In this document: positions 15,177 to 23,378 of the stretch, one piece after another | How the letters are laid out: every line of letters starts with the position of its first letter | Numbering within the stretch: position 1 is the first letter of the stretch | Assembly (NCBI GenBank): GCA_958446835.1 | Contig: CAUCXT010000039.1 | Coordinates: 1 to 23,707 of the forward strand | Direction of reading: 5' to 3' | Length of the DNA: 23,707 nucleotides | DNA from: an uncultured Eubacterium sp. | GTDB lineage: Bacteria > Bacillota > Clostridia > Lachnospirales > Lachnospiraceae | Made by a program: the position numbers and the translations under genes | Notes under the pieces: model-generated | The model's database searches: none | What the model was told of the DNA's origin: nothing | What the model saw: only the letters and a program-made list of their open reading frames with translations

Positions 15177-17561
15177 TTACTCCATTACAAGGTAAGCTGC
15201 CTCGCATGTAAGACAGAAGTTAAGATCTCCGCCTGTTGTGATACCTGTATACTTCTGTGTATATACTGTTCCGTCTACTGCTGTAGCTACAGCTACAACA
15301 TCTGCTGTATCACCATTGTTTGTTACTGATACCTCAACCTTTGCTCCATCTATATCACTTGTAAAAGTATCCCAGTTCCAGTCGCACTCAACTGTTGCAG
15401 CGTCATAGCCATCGCCCCAGCCGAAGTTATCTGCACGGAGAACCGCATACTCTGCATAGCCGTCTGCGTCTGCCGCACTGTGTCCTTCAGGAGTTGTCTG
15501 AAGTACTACAATGAAGTTATCCCAGTTGTTAACTCCATCTGTGTAGTTAGTGAAGCTCTTGGTAACTGTTGCGCCCTTTTCAACGCTCCAGATATCTGAG
15601 AATGCACTCCAGAAAGGTGTTGTACAGTCTGTGCTTCCTACTATAGGTGCAGTAAATGAGAGATATGAAGCCTCACATGTGAAGCATGCATTTAAGTCTC
15701 CACCTGTTGTGATACCTGTGTACTTCTGTGTATATACTGTTCCGTCAACGGTTGTAACTACGGCTACAACGTCTGCTGTTGCACCGTTGTTGGTTATAGT
15801 GACCTCAACCTCTGCTCCGTCAATATCGGATGTAAAGGTATCCCAGTTCCAATCGCACTCAGCAGTTGCTGTCTCGTAGCCATCGCCCCAGCCAAAGTTA
15901 TCTGCACGGAGTACTGCGTACTCTGCATAGCCTTCAGCCTCATCTGCGCTGTGGCCTTCCGGTGTTGTCTGAAGTACTACAATGAAGTTATCCCAGTTGT
16001 TTACACCGTCTGTGTAGTTCTTGAATGTCTTTGTAACAGACTCGCCCTCAGGAATTGTAAATACATCTGAGAATGCGCTCCAGAAAGGTGTTGTGCAATC
16101 TGTATTACCTACGATAACGCCCTCTGCCTTGACTGTCTTATCCTTGATTGAAAGGATATCTGTGTAGCTTGATTGTGTTCCAATCTCGATTGAAGCAATT
16201 TCTCCTGTTACAGGGAATTCAGCCTTTGCTGTATTTGATGTCTTGTTGTAGTCAACATTGTCAACATCAACTGTAACTGTGCCGTCCGCATAAGTGATTG
16301 TAGCTGTTACATCTGCCTCAACCATTACCGACTGCTCCCATGTGTTCCAGTTGCCCCATGACCATGTAAAGCAGCTGTCTGCTATATCCTTGCCGTCTGC
16401 TGTACCTGTCATATCGGCATTTACTCTTGCAACTTCATTTCCGTCTGCATCCTTGAATACGAAGTAGTAGTTGTTCTTAGCGTCCTTACCGTCTGACCAA
16501 TGCTTTAACTTAATCTGCATTGTCTGTCCGTCTGCAATGTCAATCGGCTCTGAATATACATCATCTGCCTTTGAGAAATCTAATGCACCGATAGAGGCGA
16601 TAGCGCTGTCATCCTTAGCCACATTTATAACTCTCTCCGGCTCAACGAACTCTGCGTTAGGATTTCCGTCCGCATAGAGTGCTGCAACCTGCTCAGCATT
16701 AAGAGCATAATCATAGATGTAAAGCTCATCAAAAGCTCCCTTGAATACTGAATCCCAGTAGTTTACACCAAGTAAGAAATCGAAGTTATCAGAAGCCTGC
16801 ATACAGTTCTTTGTCACATAGGCAGGAACAACATTTCCGTCTGAATCCTTTGTAATCCACTCCTGTCCGTTGATGTAGAGCTTAGAAGCGATAAGTGTTC
16901 CGTCCGCCGATAAATTGTTAGAATCAACAACAAGTGCAATCTGTACCCACTGCTTCATAGGCTCACCTGTTGCGGCATCCGACCACGCCGGCCAGAGTGC
17001 ATTGTCGAGCTGGTCATAAGACCATATACATGGGAATGTTCCCTCACCGGACCACTCTGCTCTTGTAATGTTGGTGTAATGCTGTCCGCCTGTAGCATCT
17101 CCGTGAACATCCGGTCCGAACTGGACTGTCGGCATGTAGTTGGAAAGTCTTGTAGCATAGAGCCAGAATGAGATTGTGTAATTGTCCCCAACTCCATTTA
17201 CATCTGTGAGCTTGTAACCTGTTATACCGTCTGTATATACGGCATCACCCTTTACACCCGGAATATATACAACATCCTTGTCTGCCGCACTGAGGATAGG
17301 ATCTCCGCCGATAGTCTGTGCAGTAGGCTGGATATCAGTCTTGTTGTCCGCTGCATCAAATGAATAGTAATACTTGTAATCCTGTGGAATCTCACCGGCC
17401 TTAACTGTCTGCTGTGATGATGACTCCTGTACGCTGGACTCCTGTGAAGAGCTGTCCGGCTGTGATGTCGAATCCGAACCAGCCTGCTTCTGACAGCCGG
17501 CAAGCATTGTAGCTGCCATTGTACCGCATAACATAACGCTTAAAAACTTCTTATTCCTCAT
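15177..17561 (-). CDS. LamG-domain lipoprotein with CBM-like repeats, non-catalytic
   Basis: Surface lipoprotein of 794 residues. I chose the ATG at 17559-17561 because GGAGG lies 9 bases upstream; a TTG start 30 bases earlier would overlap that site. Lipobox LAGC with Cys23 is followed by a Ser/Gln-rich linker (about 26-52). A LamG/concanavalin-like jelly roll follows (about 60-300), ending in 'FDELYIYDYALNAEQVAALY'. The rest is three related beta-sandwich modules: a diverged one (about 336-478) and two close copies (484-640 and 641-794) sharing TTPFWSAFSD, NYTDGVNNWDNF and CDWNWDTFTSDIDGA. These tryptophan-rich modules resemble carbohydrate-binding domains. I see no glycosidase active site. 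Its role is probably to hold polysaccharide at the cell surface for the GH43 lipoprotein and the transporter. It lies 33 bases after the binding-protein gene. Confidence 0.88.
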   Translation of the reverse strand: MRNKKFLSVMLCGTMAATMLAGCQKQAGSDSTSQPDSSSQESSVQESSSQQTVKAGEIPQDYKYYYSFDAADNKTDIQPTAQTIGGDPILSAADKDVVYIPGVKGDAVYTDGITGYKLTDVNGVGDNYTISFWLYATRLSNYMPTVQFGPDVHGDATGGQHYTNITRAEWSGEGTFPCIWSYDQLDNALWPAWSDAATGEPMKQWVQIALVVDSNNLSADGTLIASKLYINGQEWITKDSDGNVVPAYVTKNCMQASDNFDFLLGVNYWDSVFKGAFDELYIYDYALNAEQVAALYADGNPNAEFVEPERVINVAKDDSAIASIGALDFSKADDVYSEPIDIADGQTMQIKLKHWSDGKDAKNNYYFVFKDADGNEVARVNADMTGTADGKDIADSCFTWSWGNWNTWEQSVMVEADVTATITYADGTVTVDVDNVDYNKTSNTAKAEFPVTGEIASIEIGTQSSYTDILSIKDKTVKAEGVIVGNTDCTTPFWSAFSDVFTIPEGESVTKTFKNYTDGVNNWDNFIVVLQTTPEGHSADEAEGYAEYAVLRADNFGWGDGYETATAECDWNWDTFTSDIDGAEVEVTITNNGATADVVAVVTTVDGTVYTQKYTGITTGGDLNACFTCEASYLSFTAPIVGSTDCTTPFWSAFSDIWSVEKGATVTKSFTNYTDGVNNWDNFIVVLQTTPEGHSAADADGYAEYAVLRADNFGWGDGYDAATVECDWNWDTFTSDIDGAKVEVSVTNNGDTADVVAVATAVDGTVYTQKYTGITTGGDLNFCLTCEAAYLVME
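15180..15641 (-). repeat. Tandem CBM-like module, copy 2 (154 codons)
   Basis: The last 154 codons of the LamG lipoprotein gene repeat the module directly before it. Both copies share long identical runs at protein level, such as TPFWSAFSD, DNFIVVLQTTPEGHSA and VYTQKYTGITTGGDL. Differences cluster near residues 17-25 and 56-60 of the module. The high similarity points to a recent duplication or ongoing exchange. Confidence 0.9.
15642..16112 (-). repeat. Tandem CBM-like module, copy 1 (157 codons)
   Basis: First of the two close copies, joined end to end with copy 2 without linker apart from a few residues (SFTAPI). A more distant relative lies before it at about 16128-16556 and keeps the pattern of two tryptophan-rich strands (WSWGNWNTW matching CDWNWDTF). 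Confidence 0.9.
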
Positions 17562-17594
17562 ATAAAAATACCTCCATATTATACTTGTCAATCA

Positions 17595-19115
17595 TTACTT
17601 CCCGAATGCATTTGTCACAGCCTCGTACTGTGCAATCTCCTCATCAGACAATACATTGTAGCCTGTAGGTCCGAAGTATGAGAGCATTGCCTCAGCGTGG
17701 TAGTAGTTAGCCTGCTCTGTTGCCTCGTCCGTATAATCGGCAGCCTTAGCTGTACCGTTGTCTACAAGGTCATGGATACCGATCTTGTTGAAGTACTGAT
17801 CACAGAAATTCCAGTAGCCTGCAATGCTGTACCAGCCGTAAGGAACAGGTCTTGTGATTGAATCAAAATAGTCATCCCAGTATGCCTTGTGATCCTCATC
17901 CTGTGGGAAGAGAGCCTTATATCTAGCCCATACACCCTGATCAAGTGTCATAGGAACAGGCATGTTGGAGTTCTTAAGCGGTGTTCCGGAAGCATTTGTG
18001 ATTGAGGCATCCTCATAGATATCCATACGTGCATTCCAGCCGTCTGTTCCGATACCCATGAACTTAAGGAGGAGGTATGCCTCATAAGGGTGCTTACATG
18101 ATGTTGATACACCACCGATGTACATGTTGGCGATTACGTTATGCATCTTCTCATCTACTACGTTAGGTGTTACATAAGGAACGATATCAAGTCCATAAGT
18201 ATCCTGATATCCTTCTGTTCCCCAGAGATTCTGGTATGTCCAGAAGCCTTCTGAGAATACTGCTACATGTCCTGTGGCACCGAACCATGCCCCCCAGTCT
18301 CCTGACCAGTCTTCCATAGCCTGTGTGTTCTGCTGTGGTGCAACATAGCCTGCAAGCTTGAGGTCTGAGAACTGCTGCTCACCTATTGCCCAGTACTGAA
18401 GATCGAAATCTGTTCCGTCGAATCCGAACTCACCCTTGATTGCTCTCTCCGCTGTTGAGCAGGCTGCAATTCCGTAGAGTGAATCAAGTCTGTTGTAATA
18501 ACCAAGTCCGTAATACTTCATACCTGATCTGTCATCAACTGTAGCGTCCTTTATGAGCTGGAGCATCTCATCCCATGTCCAGTCTGTTCTAGGCATCTCA
18601 AGATTTAATTTGCTGATTACGTTTCTGTCAATGAATATCGCACTTGGCTGATACCATGTAGGAAGACCGAACCATCTGCTTGTATCGAACTTTCCGATTC
18701 CGTAATCCTTGATTGTACTCATCATGTTAGCCATATCAGGGTCATTTTCAACGTAGTCCGTGATGTCAAGCCAATACTCATTTGCAAGTGCTGTATCGGA
18801 ATCTGTTCCTGAGAATACATCAGGGAAGGTTCCGCTGTTGGCTGCGGCAGAAAGGTCTGTGCTCATATCCGATATCTGCTTACATTCTACCTTGATATTC
18901 GGATACTTCTTCATAAATGCCTCTGCCAGAAGATTGATTGTAGTCTCATCTTCATAGTGCCAGTATGTAAGGGTGATATCATCCTTAGTCACACCGTTCT
19001 CGTCAACCTCTCCGCTCACTGCTGAACCATTTGTGTCCTTCTTAGCAGCACAGCCTGTCAGTGCACCAACTGTCATAACCGACGCCATAAGTGCAGCAAC
19101 TAACCTTTTTTTCAT
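17595..19115 (-). CDS. CUT1 sugar-binding lipoprotein (probable arabino-oligosaccharide binder)
   Basis: Extracellular family 1 solute-binding lipoprotein of 506 residues. The start is ATG at 19113-19115 with GGAGG 5 bases upstream; the frame stays open 12 codons further but has no ribosome site there. Lipobox LTGC with lipid-anchor Cys22. The mature part begins with a typical 'ITLTYWHYEDE' strand and has a long Trp/Tyr-rich ligand domain. It is longer than the 430-450 residues common in the family, which fits a large oligosaccharide ligand. The two permease genes lie before it and the CBM-like lipoprotein gene after it. The two GH43 genes in the same operon suggest arabino-oligosaccharides as ligand (inference). 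Confidence 0.9.
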   Translation of the reverse strand: MKKRLVAALMASVMTVGALTGCAAKKDTNGSAVSGEVDENGVTKDDITLTYWHYEDETTINLLAEAFMKKYPNIKVECKQISDMSTDLSAAANSGTFPDVFSGTDSDTALANEYWLDITDYVENDPDMANMMSTIKDYGIGKFDTSRWFGLPTWYQPSAIFIDRNVISKLNLEMPRTDWTWDEMLQLIKDATVDDRSGMKYYGLGYYNRLDSLYGIAACSTAERAIKGEFGFDGTDFDLQYWAIGEQQFSDLKLAGYVAPQQNTQAMEDWSGDWGAWFGATGHVAVFSEGFWTYQNLWGTEGYQDTYGLDIVPYVTPNVVDEKMHNVIANMYIGGVSTSCKHPYEAYLLLKFMGIGTDGWNARMDIYEDASITNASGTPLKNSNMPVPMTLDQGVWARYKALFPQDEDHKAYWDDYFDSITRPVPYGWYSIAGYWNFCDQYFNKIGIHDLVDNGTAKAADYTDEATEQANYYHAEAMLSYFGPTGYNVLSDEEIAQYEAVTNAFGK

Positions 19116-19129
19116 AGAATCCTCCATTC

Positions 19130-19150
19130 TGCCGCCACTTCCGGGCGGCA
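19130..19150 (-). promoter_or_regulatory. GC-rich hairpin next to the ribosome site of the binding-protein gene
   Basis: TGCCGCC and GGCGGCA form a 7-bp stem with a 7-base loop, ending 4 bases before the GGAGG of the binding-protein gene. No T run follows. A 5' hairpin this close to a ribosome site often stabilises a processed message, which would give the binding protein higher expression than the permeases. Confidence 0.5.
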
Positions 19151-19172
19151 TATAAATATTGAATTGCTTTTA

Positions 19173-19193
19173 TAGTCCGGATATGCCGGACTA
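19173..19193 (-). promoter_or_regulatory. Hairpin just after the second permease gene
   Basis: TAGTCCGG and CCGGACTA form a perfect 8-bp stem with a 5-base loop, 4 bases after the permease stop. TATAAAAG follows rather than a T run. It probably blocks 3'-to-5' decay of the permease message or marks a cleavage point, rather than acting as a full terminator. Confidence 0.5.
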
Positions 19194-19197
19194 AATA

Positions 19198-20205
19198 CTA
19201 TTCTCCGGTAATTCCCGAACGATCAATACTTTCAACGAACTGCTTCTGAAGTACAAGGTACATGATAAGAAGCGGCAGGATACTCAGTGTTGTAGCTGCC
19301 ATTCGGACGGACTCATTGAGGCTTGTCGCAGTGTCTCCTACACTTGCCCTTGTCTGGAAGGCAGTGTCGAACTGCTTTAACTGAACCACAAGATTCGTCC
19401 AATTGCTCTTTGCCGCAAGTCCCTGTACATACAGCTCAGTGAGGTATGACTCATTCCAGTACCATACAAAGGAGAACAGAACAACCGTCACAATAGCCGG
19501 TATTGCGGATGGAACTGCAATCTTAAAGAATGCTTTGAAATGTCCTGCTCCATCAATAGAGGCTGCCTCCATCAGCACCTTAGGTATCTGCTTAAAGAAC
19601 TGATAGAAGATTAAAATAAATATAGGTGAGTTCAATCCGTTTCCGAACAGTGCCGGAAGGATGAACGCCCACAGTGTACCCTGTATTCCCATCTTGGTGT
19701 AGAGAACATAAGTAGGAATCATGGTTATCTGTCTTGGAAGAATGTAGGAAAATATGAGTATGCCCATCAATATTTTCTTACCCTTAAACTCATATCTTGC
19801 AAAACCATATCCGACCATCATACATATAACAACATTGCACAGCGTAGGAAGACCGGCTATCAGGATACCCTTTTCAAATGATGAAAAATAATCCATCGCC
19901 TTTGCCGCATCTATAAAGTTCTGAAGATACAGCTTGGAAGGAAGCCACTTGACTGATGTATCAAGAAGGTCATTCCTGCTCATAAAGCTGGTGCTTATCA
20001 TGTACAATACAGGGTACAGATACACGAAGCCTATACATATAAGGAGTGCATATACGACAAGCTGTTTTCCAACGCCCTGCTTTTCACGCGTACCGAAGAT
20101 AAATCTGTGAATCTTTTCCTTCGTAAACTTCTTCTTAATAATCTCCGCTGCCGTCATACGTCTTGTATCTGCCGTGCTTAATGCCTTTTTCGAGCTTCTT
20201 GACAT
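19198..20205 (-). CDS. CUT1 ABC transporter permease, MalG/AraQ type
   Basis: Inner-membrane permease of 335 residues. I chose the ATG at 20203-20205 because AGGAGG lies about 10 bases upstream; the longer frame starts at a TTG that overlaps the ribosome site. A long basic cytoplasmic N-terminus (about 50 residues) precedes six hydrophobic segments. The EAA loop 'LMEAASIDGAGHFKAFFKIAVP' marks the ATPase contact. It overlaps the preceding permease gene by 71 bases in another frame. Together the two form the channel for the binding protein encoded downstream; no ATPase gene is in the operon. Confidence 0.9.
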   Translation of the reverse strand: MSRSSKKALSTADTRRMTAAEIIKKKFTKEKIHRFIFGTREKQGVGKQLVVYALLICIGFVYLYPVLYMISTSFMSRNDLLDTSVKWLPSKLYLQNFIDAAKAMDYFSSFEKGILIAGLPTLCNVVICMMVGYGFARYEFKGKKILMGILIFSYILPRQITMIPTYVLYTKMGIQGTLWAFILPALFGNGLNSPIFILIFYQFFKQIPKVLMEAASIDGAGHFKAFFKIAVPSAIPAIVTVVLFSFVWYWNESYLTELYVQGLAAKSNWTNLVVQLKQFDTAFQTRASVGDTATSLNESVRMAATTLSILPLLIMYLVLQKQFVESIDRSGITGE

Positions 20206-21181
20206 TTCTTCTTCCCCTCCTCTCAATTCTCCTGTGCATGCGTTCGTCTTTCTTTAACTGTCTCTTTCTCTTCTTCACCATTCTGTCGTATACATCCTTC
20301 TTATTACCAAGCAGTAAGAAAAAGAGAAGTACAATGAGTGTTACAACGATTGAGTACATCCATGCCATCGCTGAGGCATATCCGTAACCCTTCTCCTTGG
20401 TTCCTGAGAACATCGCCGACTCTATCATTGTGATGAGCTGGTTCTGTTCGTTTCCTGAGAGGAAGATTACTGTGTATACCGCATTTAAAAGGATAAAGTT
20501 CTTTATGGTAGGAAGTGTTATTTTCCAAAAGCACTCCCAGCCTGAACCACCGTCCATCTTGGCAGCCTCATAGAGTGATGGGTCAACCTTCTGTAATGCT
20601 GAGAGGAATATAAGTATCTGAACACCTGAATACCAGAGTATCATAATCATATTGGAGAAAATCTCTCCAATCGACTCAGCAACCGACGTCGGAAGGAAAG
20701 TACTTATCGCATTTACAACAACCTGTGTATTCATTGAAGGGATTGTTGAAGCCCCCTCACTCACCAACATGTTCATAACCGGGCCACTCACGATGATAAC
20801 CGGAAGGAAGAATATAAGTCTGAAAAAAGCCTTACATTTTATCTTACCGTTTAACATCATCGCTATGATAAGTGCAAATACAACTATTACCGGAACCTCC
20901 ACTATCGTCTGCCAGATATATGTCACAAGCTGCTTGGGAAACTCAGGATTTTCAAGCCATATCTGAGTAAAATTTCCGGTTCCGACCCAGGTAAACTTAG
21001 TGGCAAGCGGTGTGATTCTTATGTTAAACCACATGTAGTAGAAAGACTGCCCCAGCGGGAATAACAGGAATACAACAACTCCTATCAACCATGGAAGCAG
21101 GAACAGATATCCCATCCTTGCTTCCCTTGCCTCAAGACGTCCCTGTTTAATTTTTATTTTCTTATTGTTCGTTTTCCCCAT
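20135..21181 (-). CDS. CUT1 ABC transporter permease, MalF/AraP type
   Basis: Inner-membrane permease of 348 residues. The ATG at 21179-21181 has AGGTG about 5 bases upstream and starts 4 bases after the stop of the DUF5696 gene, so translation is probably coupled. An earlier in-frame ATG at 21199 has no ribosome site. Hydrophobic segments begin with 'GYLFLLPWLIGVVVFLLFP'. The EAA loop 'SLYEAAKMDGGSGWECFWKI' lies about two thirds along. After the last helix there is an unusually long, strongly basic tail of about 50 residues, rich in Lys and Arg. The last 23 codons overlap the start of the next permease. Confidence 0.9.
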   Translation of the reverse strand: MGKTNNKKIKIKQGRLEAREARMGYLFLLPWLIGVVVFLLFPLGQSFYYMWFNIRITPLATKFTWVGTGNFTQIWLENPEFPKQLVTYIWQTIVEVPVIVVFALIIAMMLNGKIKCKAFFRLIFFLPVIIVSGPVMNMLVSEGASTIPSMNTQVVVNAISTFLPTSVAESIGEIFSNMIMILWYSGVQILIFLSALQKVDPSLYEAAKMDGGSGWECFWKITLPTIKNFILLNAVYTVIFLSGNEQNQLITMIESAMFSGTKEKGYGYASAMAWMYSIVVTLIVLLFFLLLGNKKDVYDRMVKKRKRQLKKDERMHRRIERRGRRNVKKLEKGIKHGRYKTYDGSGDY

Positions 21182-21185
21182 ACGC

Positions 21186-23378
21186 TCACCTGACCTCATA
21201 CGACATTGATTCTATAGTCACGCCATCCACGCTCACGGCATCCCCACCATAATTGATGTAGACTGTAACCCCATTAGAATAAGTCACAATTCTTATGTCG
21301 TTGCCGACAATCTCATGCTTTGCCACTGTTGAGTCCGCTATTTTTTCGTGCAGTGCCTTAAGCTCTTTGTAATACTCCACTATCGTGTCCTTGTAGGTGG
21401 AATACTCTGAGCTGTATATATCGCTTGAGTTGGTGTACAGAAGCTTTGCGGAGCTTTCCTTTGTGATATAGAAGGAAGGATATACTCCTGTCTCAACAAG
21501 CTTTAGGAAGAACTCCTGCTTGTTCGCCTCAAAGTTCACATACTCCGAATACATAGGCATCACGCCCTTTAATACGATACTTAAGAACGGAATACTCTCA
21601 TCCTCAAATATATAACTTGATGTGTACAACGGCATATCAAGGAATGCATCTGTTTCGGACCACAGATATGCAAACGGCTGTTCAAGCACAAGATTGGTCT
21701 TCTGTGCCGCCTCTGTCACGAAATCCTCATACACCTTCTGTGTATCATACCTTGTGTAGGTGTCACCGCTGTATGTGTAGGAGAACAACGTGTTTGAGAT
21801 ACCTGCAAGCGCAAGATTGCCGACCCCGCTCTTGACATATTTGCCTATAAAGGAATTGAGAAGACTCAATGTTCTCGCCGGTGTGAGATAATTCATCGTG
21901 CTGTACACCGTCTTATATGTAGTTTCCTCAAACCTTCTCTTGTTAATCTGCTTTACAACATTGAAGGTTGCATTCTTCTCATCCGGGTTTATTCTTAGTG
22001 CATCGTTATACAGATACATCCGGATATTTCTCTCACCCGCATCCTTTATAAGCTTGGTAAGCTTACTTGTTCCTCCGATTTTCGAATCAGCCTTATAGCT
22101 TGTAATCGGGACACTGTTAAGTCCCTTCTTCTGCCAGCCCTTATAGACTGTAAGTAAATCGCTTACACCTTCGCTCTCAAGCTCATCATATATCCCGTAT
22201 ATGTCATCTATAGTTGTCATAACCACCGATGATGTTCCAAGAAGGAAGGACTCGCGCTCCGTTCCTAAGAAGTCCACACGCGTCCTGAAACTACTCTCAT
22301 TCTGTGTAAGACCTTCAGACCTAAGAAGATACTCTCTGTAGGCTGCCGCCATACCTGTGTAGTTGGCGTTGCCATCGGAAAGGAACACATATCTCACAGC
22401 AAGGTTAGAATGGCTTCTCTCACTCTCATATACATGAAGTGAACCTGCTGTGGAGTTATTGCTTGTAGGCTGTGTGTAGGTCTTTCTGAGTATGAATTTT
22501 GCATAAGCTCTGTTGTAATCCACACTAGCGCCATTCGGAATACATTCGATTGAAGCTCGCGCCTCACCTTCCTCGACAATTCCAAGGTAAGCAATATTAT
22601 CATCCACATGTGCTATTCCGAATACAGGTGCAATGACCTCCTCAGAATCCTTTATTGTGTTGTACTTATCATTTAAAAGCGTCTGTACATTTGATTCATC
22701 AAATCCGACATCTCCGCCATAAATCATCTTGGAAAAACCGCTCTTAAATCTTCCCTCCTTATCATCAAGGTAGATCAACGCTCCGTTGCCGTCCGGCACA
22801 AGCATGTAGCCCGCCTTGTCATCAAGATAGGAGTTACCCATGTATGGGTAGATGGAAATAGTTCCTATAAAATACTTATCGCCATCCTCAACTATCGATT
22901 CATCCGGAACTCTGGCAAGAAGTCCGTCATCTGTGAGTGTAACCTCAAGTGTCAGTCCGAACTGGTATGTTGTCCAGTAGAGCTTGGCGGTAAATCCGTT
23001 ATCCGTGTAGCTTACCGTCTTTGTAACATTGTCATTGATCAAGTCTGCCTGCTTGGAGTCATCGCTTCCGCTTATCATTGTTATGACAACAGCCGACCTC
23101 ATGGCTCCCTGCCATGTCGCATTGTTCTTTCCATCGTCATATTCAATAGCCGATGTCATGTACGAACCACTTTTTTTATCCTCTATCACAAGTGACAGGT
23201 CTTCCTCGTTGACATACAGCCTGTAATCCGTATTCTCGGTGAGGTACCTGCAGCCGTTTATCGTCTTTTGTGCTGCCTGCGCCTGCACACCCTTTCCGCT
23301 AAAGCCGGCTGCACCGAACGCTACCATAAACGCCAACAGAAGGGAAATTATTCTTTTTGCCGTTCTTTTATGAGCCAA
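21186..23378 (-). CDS. Secreted DUF5696-domain protein
   Basis: An exported protein of about 730 residues. I chose the TTG at 23376-23378: AGGTGG lies 9 bases upstream, and translation from it gives a classical signal peptide (basic 'MAHKRTAKR', hydrophobic core, cleavage near AQA at 33-35). The longer open frame lacks any such signal. The rest is a mixed alpha/beta protein resembling DUF5696 proteins, which occur beside CUT1 sugar transporters in Firmicutes. The N-terminal half is beta-rich; the C-terminal half may be a barrel with sugar-enzyme character, but I cannot name catalytic residues. No lipobox is present. The start overlaps the end of the upstream YIP1-like gene by 11 bases, so the two are coupled. 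Confidence 0.85.
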   Translation of the reverse strand: MAHKRTAKRIISLLLAFMVAFGAAGFSGKGVQAQAAQKTINGCRYLTENTDYRLYVNEEDLSLVIEDKKSGSYMTSAIEYDDGKNNATWQGAMRSAVVITMISGSDDSKQADLINDNVTKTVSYTDNGFTAKLYWTTYQFGLTLEVTLTDDGLLARVPDESIVEDGDKYFIGTISIYPYMGNSYLDDKAGYMLVPDGNGALIYLDDKEGRFKSGFSKMIYGGDVGFDESNVQTLLNDKYNTIKDSEEVIAPVFGIAHVDDNIAYLGIVEEGEARASIECIPNGASVDYNRAYAKFILRKTYTQPTSNNSTAGSLHVYESERSHSNLAVRYVFLSDGNANYTGMAAAYREYLLRSEGLTQNESSFRTRVDFLGTERESFLLGTSSVVMTTIDDIYGIYDELESEGVSDLLTVYKGWQKKGLNSVPITSYKADSKIGGTSKLTKLIKDAGERNIRMYLYNDALRINPDEKNATFNVVKQINKRRFEETTYKTVYSTMNYLTPARTLSLLNSFIGKYVKSGVGNLALAGISNTLFSYTYSGDTYTRYDTQKVYEDFVTEAAQKTNLVLEQPFAYLWSETDAFLDMPLYTSSYIFEDESIPFLSIVLKGVMPMYSEYVNFEANKQEFFLKLVETGVYPSFYITKESSAKLLYTNSSDIYSSEYSTYKDTIVEYYKELKALHEKIADSTVAKHEIVGNDIRIVTYSNGVTVYINYGGDAVSVDGVTIESMSYEVR

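Noticed and set aside
17562..17591. Upstream TTG start for the LamG lipoprotein
   Set aside because: It would add ten residues before the signal peptide and covers the GGAGG site that clearly serves the ATG at 17559-17561.
17576..17591. TTGACA and TATAAT close together on the minus strand, as a possible promoter
   Set aside because: The two boxes are only 2-3 bases apart instead of about 17, so they cannot act together. They overlap the region of the binding-protein stop and the next ribosome site.
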